64,000 bases of DNA from Prionace glauca (Eukaryota; Chordata; Chondrichthyes; Carcharhiniformes; Carcharhinidae): positions 99,743,932-99,807,931 of the forward strand of contig CM075729.1 in NCBI GenBank assembly GCA_037974335.1, given 5' to 3'. The notes below the pieces were generated by a model, which saw only the letters and a list, made by a program, of their open reading frames with translations, searched no databases and was not told where the DNA came from. Below are positions 12,351 to 25,000 of the stretch, one piece after another. How positions within the stretch are numbered: the stretch's first letter is position 1; each line of letters begins with the position of its first letter. A program made the position numbers and the translations under genes.

Positions 12351-13025
12351 AAGCTTTTCTGAATCATCACATTGCCACAGGATCGCAGGGAGATAAGGTG
12401 GATTTACACAGATTCTCTTGTTCACTCTGGTCAAGTACAACTTGGTCACATATCCCAACACGCATCATAACTATCATTCACCATTTTCCATCAGTCATTC
12501 TCTACAATGGACTTCTCTCTCGGTAATATCATCATCTGTCAAAGTTACTCCCTCCATCACTGGAGCTTGTGTCTTACACACTGGCTGGTGGATCGCAGCT
12601 TTCACTGAGTTAGAAATCTAGAGAGACATCAAGTGAAAAAGCAGCGAGACTTGTTCTAATGTAACCAGCGATAACATTGGAATCTGTTGTAATATAACCA
12701 ATGATAACATGCTGAGGGTCAGCTGACCTAGAAGACAATGTGACCAATGGTAAAATGATGTAGTGGTCAGCTGATCCAGTATGAAAGGAAAGCAGATGGG
12801 GCTTGTGTGGCCCTGGGCATAACCCAAGAGTTAGGTTTAATAAAGAAACTTCATTACACTATTTGTTTGATTTACTTTGTGAAGTTAGTTATTTTATTGC
12901 TTTTTTGAAATATCCTTACTGCCAAAAGAACAAGACTGTAATGAAATTCAGCCTGGGATCTTCCAATATCCCAGGCCCACCATTCCTGCTTTTGATAACC
13001 TAGTTTGGTTTAGTTGCAGCTGGTG
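12351..13025. other. 3' flank of the MHC gene, no further gene seen
   Basis: Past the stop codon (minus strand) this stretch should hold the 3' UTR of the class I gene. Plus-strand 12620-12860 has internally similar blocks ('aaccagcgataacat' and 'aaccaatgataacat') and a 'taataaagaaac' motif, so it may be an unclassified repeat, perhaps LTR-like. I could not assign it to a family. Confidence 0.4.
12893..12898 (-). terminator. Candidate polyadenylation signal of the MHC class I gene
   Basis: AATAAA on the minus strand, about 130 nt after the stop codon at 13026-13028. It is the first such hexamer I noticed downstream. Another AATAAA lies on the minus strand near 11483-11489, so use of this one is a guess. 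Confidence 0.4.
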
Positions 13026-13099
13026 TCAACCTGCAGTTAGCAACTTGGTATTGCAGGCATGGACTGATGAGTCTGACAATGAATGTCCTTTCTCAGCAG
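13026..13099 (-). CDS. MHC class I exon 7: end of cytoplasmic tail and stop
   Basis: 74 coding nt after a strong 'ttttttcttttcacag' acceptor. Reads (S)[20 protein letters not shown] then TAG (Thr-Ala-Gly) and TGA stop. The acidic/serine 'SDSS' stretch and 'LTAG' end recall the SD.SLTA terminus of many class I tails. Phase 1 joins exon 6. No tyrosine-based sorting motif is seen. Confidence 0.86.
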
Positions 13100-16000
13100 C
13101 TGTGAAAAGAAAAAATTCTATCAAACATTTCACATTGTGGTGAATGTTCTGTACAGAGAACACAGAGGGATCGAGTGAGTGTGTAAGAGGCAGAACGACA
13201 GAGTGAATGAAAGAAGCAAGCAGAGAACAGCACATAGGCTGACGGGGGAAAGGTAGAGACAAGGTGAGAGAAACACAAAGTACAGGCAGTGAGAGATAAT
13301 GAGTGACAGAGACAGCGGGGCGGCGGAGGGGGTGTGGGGGGGTAGGGGGTTGTGGTAACCCTCTTTTCTCCAGGCAGAGACATACACATACACATGCTCA
13401 CAGTTGGGCCATTTGTACACTTACAATTTGCGGGGCTGTGAGCAGAATTCTTCTGTCCTATAATAGAAGGAGAAGGGAATCTCAATTATAATCAATAAAC
13501 CTGAAGCCTCACCTCGCCCACACAAAATTACCGTATACACCCAACAGCATCTGTTACCAACACCATCCTCCCCTCCCATCAGTCACATCTCTCCCTTCAC
13601 ATCCCTCTCACTTTCAGCCTTCAAACCCAGTACAGACAATGGTATCCCTTCTCTGTTAACTATAGTCCCTGTAATGGCCTCCCCCCTCCCTGCCCTCATT
13701 TCCTACTTCACTCCTTCCTCAACTCGATAGTGAGTGAGTGACACTTTCCTTATTTCCTACTGCCCCTGTTCCTCACAACTCGAGTGAGTGAGTGACACTT
13801 TCCTTATTTCCTACTGCCCCTGTTCCTCACAACTCGAGTGAGTGAGTGCCCTGTCCTCATTTCCTACCTCTCTTCTTCATCACAACCACACCAGTAAATA
13901 CAGCAATCAGAACGATAAAAATAATTCCACCAATCAAACTGAGCTTTATTCCCTTCAGAGATCTTGCAGTCAATCGGAATGTTCCATCTGTGGAGGGAAT
14001 GAGAAGATCAATGAATGACCCCAGTGCCTGCTCATTCAGAAACCATTGTATCAAACCCTGTCCCAGACTGAATTCCAGTGTGTGATGGGATGGAAAGTCT
14101 GAGCAGAGCATGATGTCGGTTAGAAAGATTCAGTGTGACTGGGATTACATTCCTGTGAAACGCTTTGGGATGTTTATCTGGATTAAATCAATGCAGTTTG
14201 TAACTGGCTGCAGATATTGGAATTACTTATCATTCTCAAGTCCTTTCTCATCACCTACAGAAGAGGTTAATCCTCACAATATCTCAGAATAGACTTGTGG
14301 CAAGAGTGATGGGAGGCAGGAGGTTTCTCAAGAGGCAGCCATAGGTGAGAGTACTGATCACAGAAACTTCCAGTACTGGAAAAAGGTAATGTACTGGCGC
14401 GTGGGAAATTACAAGCAAACTGGAGAGAGTGATGGGAAGAATAAAGTAGTGATTACACTACTGGGTGTAAACTATAGATCACCAAATCGTGGGAAGGAGA
14501 TAGCGAGAATTTACACACACACATCAGAGAATGAGAGACTTTAATTATCCTAAGATACATTAGGGAGAGTTACTTAAAGGAATGGCACTGGATAGGCAAT
14601 GGCAAACATTCAAAGAACGCATGGGAGAACTGCAGCAACTGTTTATTCCAGTCTGGACAAAAGCAAAATGGGTAAGAGGGCCAATCCATGGCTTACAAAG
14701 GAAATTAGAGAAAGTATCTGATCTAAGGAAGAAGTATCTAAGGAAAGTAATAAGTCTGAGGATTGGGAGCAGTTTCGAATTCAGCAAAGAAGGACCAAGG
14801 GATTGATTAAGAAGGGGAATATACAGTACACAAGTAGCTCACAGAGAACATAAAGACAGACACAAAGAGATTACATAGATGTGTAAAGAGAAAGAGGTTG
14901 ATAAAGACAAATGTATTAGACAGAGTCAGCATGGATTTATGAAGGGAAAATCAGGCTTGACAAATCTGTTGAAATTCTTTGAAGATGTAACTAGTAGAGT
15001 TGACAAAGGGGAGCCAGTGGATGTGGTATATTTGGAGTTTCAGAAAGCGTTTGATAAAGTCCCGCACAAGATGAAAGCTCATGGGATTGGGGGAAGTGTA
15101 TTGAAATGGGTAGAAAACTGGTTGGCAGAGAGGAAACAAACAGTCGGAATTAAGAATGCTTTTCAAATTGGCAGGCAGTAACTAGTGGGGTGCCACAGAG
15201 ATCAGTGCTGGAACCCCAGCTTTTTACAATATATATTAATGATTTGGATGAGAGAACAACATGTAACATCTCAAAGTTTGCAGATGATACCAAGGTAGGT
15301 GAGACATCCTTCAGAATGATTTGGACAGGTTGGGTGAGAGGGCTAATTAATGCAGATGCAGTATAATTTGGATAAGTGTGAAGTTATTCACTTTGGAAGC
15401 AAAAACGAGAAGACAGATTACGACCTGAATGGTTGTAATTGGGAGAGGGGAGTGTGCAGTGGGAACTGGGTGTCCTTGTGCACCAGCTGCTAAAGATAGC
15501 ACGCAGGTACAGCAGGCGGTAAACAAGGCAAATGGCATGCTGGCTTTAATTGCAAGCGGTTTTGAGTACAGGAGCAGGGAAATGTTGTTGCCATTATACA
15601 GGGCATTGGTGAGGCCACACCTAGAGTATTCTTTGGTCTCCTTTTCTGAGGAAGGGTGTTCTTGCTCTTGAGAGAGTGCAGCAAAGGTTTACCAGGCTGA
15701 TTCTGGGAATGGTAGGACTAATGTATGAGGACAGATTGACTAGGTTAGGATTGTTTTTGCTGGGATTGAGATGAATGAGGGGGGAATCACATAGAGACTT
15801 TTAAAATTCTAACAGGACTAGACAGGGTAGCAGCAGAGAAGATATTCCTAATGGTGGGGGAGTCCAGAACCAGAGGTCACAGTCTGAGGATTTAGGGTAA
15901 ACCACTTAGAATGGAGGTGAGGAGACATTTCTTCACCCAAAGAGTGGTGAGCCTGTGGAATTCATTACAACATGAAGTCGTTGATCCCAAAACGTTGAAC

Positions 16001-19000
16001 GTATTCAGGAGGTACTTGGGGTGAATGGGATCAAAGGTGATGGGCAAAAGCAGGATTAGCTGTTGAGTTGGAGGATCAGCCATGATCGTAATGAATAGCA
16101 GAGCAGGCTCAAAGGGCCAAATGGCCTCCTGCTCCTATCTTCTATGTTTCTAATATAGACTGGGATAGTAACAGTGTGAGGAAAGAGGGAGGAATTTCTG
16201 TAATGTACACGTCACCTCATTGTGCTTATCAGGACTAGGAGACAACTCCCATCAGAATTTAATGTCCTCTCTTATTGTTCAATTCGACCAATGATTTCCA
16301 ATGTTAGTTGTCCAATCTCAAATCTCTCCTGTTAAAGCTGTAATAATCAGGACACAATGAACTGACACTTGGAAAAACATGGTTGAATAAATAACAGTGG
16401 TTGTGGAGAAAATCTATTGGGGTCTATAATTTGGAGAGGGCTATTGCTGAATTGAAGATGACCTAGAGAAACAAAGAAAACACAATGAGACAGCTGGATG
16501 CAGAAGAAGATAGTAATTCTGTCTGAAAACCTGCAGTTAATACAGTGAAATACCTTGGTGAAATTAGTATCAGGGAGAAGATACTCAGTAAACTGAGTGT
16601 TTAAAAGTAGATAAGTCCCTAGGACCTGATGGCCTGCACTCCAAAATGTTAAAGGATTGACAGCAGAAATAGTGGATGCAATAGTTATGATATTCCAAAA
16701 TTCCATGACTGGTAGACTGGAAACATGCTGATGTGATGCCCTTATTCAAGAAAGGAGAGGGGCTAAAAGTGGGAAACAAAAGACCAATCAGCTTGACTTC
16801 TGTGTAAGTTGCTGGAGTCAATCATTTCGGAAGAGGTACTGACCATCTGGAAAAGCATTGCTCAATTCACCAGTGTAAGCACAGTTTACTAAAGGGCAAG
16901 TTTTGTTTGACAAGCCTGCTAGAATTTTTTGGGCTCATAACCAGCAAGATTATCGGGGATCCTTTGGATGTGATCTATATAGACTTCCAGAAGGAATTTG
17001 ACAAGGTGCCACACAAGAGACTGATCTAGAAGGTTAGATGCCGGGGTGTTGAGGGTAGAGTGGTGGCTTGGATTGAGGATTGGCTGACTGATAGAAAGCA
17101 GAGGGCTGAGATAAATGGGTCCTTCTCCAGTTGGCAGTCTGTAACTAGTGGGGTCCCGCAGGGTTCTGTTCTCAGACCACAACTATTTGCCATCTACATC
17201 AATGATCTACAAGAAGGACATAGCAAAATTTGCTGAGGATGTGAAAATAGGTGGGAAAGCAGGCTGTGGTGAGGAGATGAAAAATGCATAAATGGATATT
17301 GAAAGGCTGGGGTAATGGGCCAGAATCTGGCAGATGAAGTTTAATGTGGATAAATGCAAGATTATCCATTTTGGCCAGAAAAATAAAAGGGTAAATTACT
17401 ATTTAAATGGGAAACAGATTCAAAAGGTATCTATTTAGGGGGATCTGGGTGCCCTAGTGCATGAGTCTCAGAAGGCAGGTACGCAGGTCCAGAATATTAT
17501 AAGGAAGGCAAATGGAATCTTAGCATTTATTGCAAAGAATCTAGAGTATAAAAGTAGAGAAGTGTTGTTACAATTGTATAAAGAGGTTGGTGAGACCACA
17601 CTTTATTATGTTCAATTTTAGTCACCTTCTTTGAGGAGGAATGTGATGGCACTGGAGGCAGTTCAGATAAAGTTCACTGGATTGATTGCAGGTTTGAAGG
17701 GAGTATCATTTGAGGAGCAGTTAAACAGCTTGGAATGCACTGTCTGGGAAGGTGGTAGAGACAGGTAGTCTCACATCCTTTAAAAAGTATCTGGATGAAC
17801 ACTTGGCACATCAAAACATTTAGGGCTACGGTCAAGTGCTGGCAAGTGGGATTAGGTGGGAATTCAGGTGTTTCTAGTGTGTTGGTGTGGACTGAATGGG
17901 CCAAAGAGCCTCATCTACGCTGAATGGTACGATGATAAACATACTGGCAAATGTACAGATATACGGCTGTTAGAATTTAAAGCAGAGATGAGAGCTGATT
18001 AAATAGCATTTTCTATCTCATTGAATCAAAGTGGTCCCCATCCCACAGTCACTGATACTCAGTCCCCTCGCCCCCTACAGTCACTGATATCCAGTGTATG
18101 CCTCCCTTCCCTCCACCACATCCCCCCGCCCCTCCTGCAGTCACTGTTGTTCTTACCCCAGTCCCTGGTCTCCATTCCTGTCTCTCTGTGTTCATACTGG
18201 CAGGAATATGTGGCTCCATCTTTAGGATTGATTTGTGCCCATCTCCGGAGCTGGTAGGTGCCGTTGTGATTGGGCAGGACGCCAGTGGAATGTGTCTCCA
18301 TGATCACTGCACCATTTCTCAGGAGAGTGACTTCGATATCACGAGGGTAAAATCCCGTGATCAGACAGGAAAGTTGGACTGGTTCAATGTCTGATGCCTT
18401 GGCCACAGAAAGAAACATTTGAGGAGGAACTGAGAGAGCAAAACAGATCAGAGCCAATCAGTGAGAGTCAGAGAATGCACCCTTTCAAGCAAGACCTAGA
18501 GAATAATATAAAACTGGAGATCAGATGATTGAATACTCAATCAAGTTGAGACTGAGACCCAGTCACTCATCCACTCTCAGCCACTCACACTACATAGCTC
18601 CCTTCTCTCAAAGGGCTCAAAAAACAAAAGAACAAAGAACAACACAGCACGGGAAACAGGCCCTTCGGCCCAACGAGCCCGTGCCGCCGTCCCATGGTCA
18701 ATGACCTATTCATGATTTTAGTCTATGCCTAATGTATGAGGATCAGGGAGGTCCAATATAGGGACAATTTGTTACCCAATCAATCAGCCTAAAAGCACAT
18801 TTTTGGGATGTGGGAGGAAACCGGAGCACCCGGAGGAAACCCACGCAACCACGGGGAGAACGCGCAAACTCCCACGGACACAGGCCCAAATCCATGTGTC
18901 CGCACAGCAACAGAGATAGCCTCTGAGCTGTCATGATGCCCTCGAGATGGTCCAGTTTACGCACACCAACGACATGAAGCAGTAGGCAACTCCCGAAGCA

Positions 19001-22000
19001 ATATCCAAGAGCAGCCCACCACAACCTGCCGCACGCATGCCCCTTGCTGGACTTAAATGCCTGTGGATAAAAATTTCATTATTAAAAGACTCTATATCCC
19101 TGAGGCTAAAACTGACCCCAAGCCTACAATGCTTAGTAAGGCCTGCTATATCCCCCTATATGTAGACCGCTCATGTGGCTGTCCAAGTGACTCTTGAACA
19201 ACCCTAGCGTGCCTGCTTCCACCACCTTACTCGGCAATGCATTCCACATCCTCACTACCCTTTGTGTGAAAAATTGCCCTCTAATATTAGTCTTATATCT
19301 AGCCCCCCTCACCCTAAGCCCGTTTCTATCCATTTCTAATAGCGGAAAAAGCTTATCACCATCTACTCTATCTGTCCCCTTCATAATCTTATAAACCTCT
19401 ATTAGATCCCCCCTCAGCCGACGTCTCTCAAGGGAAAACAGCCCAAGTGCGTTCAATCTTTCCTCATAAGACAGCCCTTCCATACCAGGCAACATCCTGG
19501 TAAATCTCCTCTGCACTCTCTCCAGGATCTCTACATCCTTCCGGTAGTACGACGACCAGAACTGGACGCAGTACTCCAGGTGAGGCCTAACCAACGTTCT
19601 ATACAACTGCAACATCAGACTCCTACTCTTATATTCTATACCCCTTCCTATGAAGGCTAACATGCCATACGCTTTCCTCATCACATTCTGCACCTGCACC
19701 GACACCTTCAGGGACTTGTGTACCTGCACCCCCAGGTCTCTCTGCGTATCTATACTCCGGATAGTTCTACCTTTTATCATATAACTCCCTTCCACATTAT
19801 TCCGGCCAAAGTGCATCACCTCGCATTTCTCCGGATTAAATTCCATTTGCCATCTATCTGCCCAATCTACCAGCCTGTCTATGTCCTGTTGCATTGCCAG
19901 GCACTGCTCCTCAGTACCCGCCAATCCAACCATCTTAGTGTCATCAGCAAATTTGCTGATCACACCACCTACCCCCTCTTCCAAGTCATTAATATATACT
20001 ACAAATAGTAGAGGTCCTAGTACCGAGCCCTGCGGCACCCCACTGGTGACAGACCTCCAATTGGAAAAGGAGCCCTCCACTACTACCCGCTGTCTCCTCC
20101 TCCCAAGCCAGTTCTCCACCCATCTACATACCTGGCCTTGTATCCCATGAGCCTTCACCTTTTCTATCAGCCTACCGTGAGGGACCTAGTCAAACGCCTT
20201 ACTGAAATCCATATAGACAACATCAACGGCTTGTCCTTCGTCAACCGTTTTTGTCACCTCTTCAAAAAATTCCAATAGATTCGTAAGGCACGACCTCCCT
20301 GTAACGAAGCCATGCTGCGTATCCCTTCACCATAGTGTCTGATCTCCCACTCCAATCACTAATGGTCCTGCCCTACCGCCCCGCTGCCCCCTACAACTCA
20401 CCACCACCACCCTCTCCCCTCCCACCCACCCCCCGTCTCTCTCTCTCTCTCTCACTCACCAGGTCGTAGATCTCTCTTGCCATACTCCAGGTACTTTTTC
20501 AGCCACTCAATACATGTTCCCTCCAGATAACTCTTCTCTTGCTGGTTAAAGGCTTTATTCTGATCCCATTTCTGCTTGCTCATCACTGCCCACATCAGTG
20601 GGGTGACCCACACCTTGTGTTCCTTGTCAAAGCTCATGAAATCACTTCCATCCCAGCCATGCTGAATAAATCCTAGGCCAGTACTGCCATCCTCTTGCAG
20701 CTCACAGCCGTACATTTGCTGATAGATGTGGATCCCTGTCAATCACAAAAGCACAGCCAGACAGAGAACAGGAGAAACTCAGTGAATTAAGACAATAAAA
20801 AATAGGAACTGGAGTAGGCTATTTAACCCTTCGAGCCTGTTCCATCATAAGGCCAAGGCTGATCTAACACTCGCCAAGCCCATTTTTCTGCCTTATTTTC
20901 ATAACGCTGAATTCCCCATTGGATTAAAACTCTCCTGATTTCAGCCTTGAAAATGTTCAAGGACTCCACAGCTCCCTGGGATAAAGATTTCCAAAATTTT
21001 GCCACTTTTCGAGAGAAGTAATTCTCCTTCAAATCCTTCTTAAACCAGCACCCTCTAATTCTATGACTATGTCCTCTGGTCTTACGCTCTCCCTTAGTGG
21101 AAACATTCTCCCAACATTTACCCTGTTTAACTCTCTAAGAATCTTGAATGTTTTAATCAAATCACCTCTCATTCTTCTGAACTCCAAGGATTACAGAGCT
21201 GACCTGTTTAACCTTTCCTCAAATGACAATCCCTCCAGGAGCATCTGAGTAAACCTCCTCTCTACTATCTCCATTGATAATATATATTTCTTTAAAAGAG
21301 GGGATCAAAACTGTACACATTATTTTAAATGTGGTCTCGTTAGTACATTGTACAGTTGTAGCAACACCTAGAATCATTGAATCCTACAATGCAGAAGGAG
21401 GCCCATCGAGTTTGCATCAACCATAATCCCAGGCAGGCTCTATTCCCATAACCCCATGCATTTACCCTACCCTAGTACCCCCTGACACTAAGGGATAATT
21501 TAGCATGGCCAATCCACCTAACCCGCACATCTTTGGCCCGTTGGAGGAAACTGGAGCACCAGGGGAAACCTTCGCTGACACAGGGAGAATAAGCAAACTC
21601 CACACAGGCAGTTACTCGAGACTGGAATTGAACCCGGGTTCCTGGCACTGTGAGGCAGCAGTGCTAACCACTGTGCCACCATGTCCCTTTGTCCTCCAGC
21701 TTTCTGCAGTTTCTCTCAATTTAAGTAATAATCCTCCTTCATATTCCTTCTTCCAAAATGAATCGTCAATTTTCACACATTGATGTTCATTTGCCAATTT
21801 TGTGCCCACTCGCTTAACCTATCAATATCTGTCTGTAACCTATCAATATCTCCCTGTAACCTATATATATATCCTCTTTACAACCTGCCTTTGAATCATC
21901 TGCAAATTTAACAATAGTACACGCTGTTCCATTCTCCAAATCATTACTATATATTGTGAAGAACTGCAGTCTTAGCACTGATCCCTGTGGCACTTCACTG

Positions 22001-25000
22001 CTTACCACCCTCCAATACCATAAGCAACATCTATCTTGTATAGTAGCCTTTTTTTATGGCACCCCATCAAATAGTAGCCTTCTGAAAATTTAAAGATGCA
22101 AAATTGACAGGTTCTCCTCGAACCATTCTGGCTGATATACCTCAAAGAACTCTAATAATTTTGTCAAGCAAGATTTCCCCTTCATGAAACCATGCTAACT
22201 CTACTTGATTAGATTATAACATTCCAAATGCACTGCTATTCTATTCTTAATCAATTCTAATATTTTTCCAATACCTGAAGTTAGACTAACTGACTTGTAG
22301 TTTCCTGCATTTTGGCTCTTTCCTTTTTGAACATGAGGACCAAATTGGCAGTTTTCCAATCCTTCTACACTGTTCCAGATTTCAAGGAATGTTGGAAAAT
22401 GACTACCAATACATCATGATCTCCGTAGCTATATCCTTTTTTAAAAACAATTTTATTCCATCCTTAAAGTTACAAAGTCTATGCTCAGAGTGGACCAGGC
22501 AAACATAAATTCATTCCTTGCTTGCTTGAAAACACGAATTCTGGAGCCACCTCCTTTTAGAACCTGAAGTACAAACCATCAGGTACAGGGGGCTTGTCAG
22601 CATTCAATCTTATGAGTTTGCCTAAAACTATTTCTCTGGTGATGGTGATTATATTTAATTCCCCCCATATATATTTTTTTCTATTTCTAGGATGCTAATA
22701 GTATCCTCTACAGCAAAAAAAAATGCAAAGTATCTATTTAACTCCCCTGCCATTTCTTTGTTCTTTATAACTACTTACCCAGTTTCATTCTCTAAGCAGC
22801 CACGCTTTCTTTTATTTTTGCCTTCCTTTTAATACATGTAAAAAAAAACTCATCTGTTTTTATCATTTTCGCTAGCTTGCCTTCATGGTTTATTTTCTCT
22901 CCTGATTTCTTTTTACTCCATCTTTACTACATTCTGAATCTATTCCACTCTTCTGGCCTACCACTAATCTTTTCCAGCTTAAATGTTTCTACTTTCAACT
23001 TACTGCCCTCCTTAACTTCCCCGGTTATTCATGGTAGGTTTTTTTTAAACCCTTTTGAGTCATTCCTCCTCATTGCAATGTGTTTTTGCTCGGAGTCATG
23101 AATTATCTCCCCACATGTCAGCCACTGATCTATTGGCTTCTCTACTAATCTATATGACTGATCCACTTAGGCTAATTCCATCCTCATGCCTTAATAATTT
23201 CCCTTTTCTAAGTTTAACACCGATATTTCAGTCCTAATTTTCTCACACTCAAGCTGAATGCTAAATTCCATCATACTGTGATCACTATTTCCTCAGGGAT
23301 TGTTAATCTTGAGATCATTTATCAAACCTATCTCATTTCCAGTTCCAAAATAGCCTGATCCCTAGTTTTCTCCACAACATATTGTTCCAAAAAAATCTTG
23401 AATGCACTCTATGAATTGATTCTCTTGCCTGCCATTTCAATTTGATTAGACCAATCTATATGAAAATTAAAGTCACCCATGATTAATGCAGTGCTCTGTT
23501 TTTATGCATCTGTTATTTCTTGATTTTAAACTTTTTCCTACAGTGTCGCTACTTTTTGACAACTTAAGCAACACTTCTACCAGTCTCTTCCTTCCTTTGG
23601 CATTTGCAACTTCCATTCAAATCAACTCCACAATCTTTAACCCTAGACTATCCCTCAGAACCATACTTAATTTTGCTCATTAGCATTCCCCATATACTGA
23701 TCGGTGAATTTAAAGGTTCTGCCTGGATCCCGATCAGTAAATTTAAAGATACACCCTGGATTCCAATCAGCTTGATGACAGAAGAAAGAGGATGGTTGTA
23801 GAGGGTTGTTTTTCAAACTGGAGGCCTGTGACCAGCGGTGTGCCTCAGGGATCAGTGCTGGGTCCACTGTTATTTGTCATTTATATTAATGATTTGATTG
23901 AGAATTTCGGAGGCATGGTTAGTAAGTTTGAAGATGCAACCAAGGCTGGTGACACGGTGGACAGCGAAGAATGTTATCTAGGATTGCAACGGAACAGTAA
24001 TCAATTGGGTCAATGGGCCGATGAATGGCAAGTGGAATTTAATTTAGATAAATGCGAGGTGATTCATTTTGGTAGATTGAACAAGGGCGGGACTTACTTA
24101 TTTAATGTTTAGGTGTTGGGGAGAGTTATAAGGACCTGTTTCAATGCTGTAAGGCTTTATCACTCAGTGAATTTAAAGATTCCCCCCACCACCCCTGCAA
24201 TGACACCGATCAGTGAATTTAAAGATTCCCCCCACCACCCCTGCAATGACACCGATCAGTGAATTTAAAGATTCCCCCCACCACCCCTGCAATGACACCG
24301 ATCAGTGAATTTAAAGATTCCCCCACCACCCCTGCAATGACACCGATCAGTGAATTTAAAGATTCCCCCCACCACTCCTGCAATGACACCGATCGGTGAA
24401 TTTAAAGATTCGCCCCGGATCCCGTTCAGTAAATTGAAAGATTCCCCTCCTGCAGCCCAAATCGGTAATCTGACAGGTGAATTGAAATTTTTCCAGCTCC
24501 CTTTCTCTCCCTGATGAATGCTGTTCAATGTAGATAATCCCTAGAACACAAGATCCACTCACTACACCAAGGCCCACAGTCAGCCTCTTCCCTAATTCCC
24601 GGATATAACCCTCAGGGAGGATCACAGCGAAGGGGAGAGGGATAGCTCACCGCCAGACTGGTTGGTGCGGTCCATTAGAGCCTGCATGTTGGCTTTATGA
24701 ATCTGCTGCCACCTCCGCAGGCCATGTGTGTTCCTCTGGTAGAACTCTGCATCAGCCGTCAGCTCCATCGCACTGTGTCGAGGGACCATCTCCTTCATCC
24801 CACTCTCATAATAATTCAACTCCTTATCATCCAGGTAACCAACCGATACAAACTCAGGGAAATCCGAGATGCCGGACACCGAGGTGTAAAAATAACGGTA
24901 CCAGTGGGAGGCTGTAACAGGGAAATGGGATCCACCTCTGTAAATGACATCAACATAGAGCTGTAGCCCCCACTTCCTGCATTGCACACTCTCTCGCTGC

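Noticed and set aside
13093-13485. Minus-strand 130-codon frame as a Pro/Cys-rich protein
   Set aside because: It reads through the 33-nt cytoplasmic exon into intron 6; only 13457-13425 is coding.
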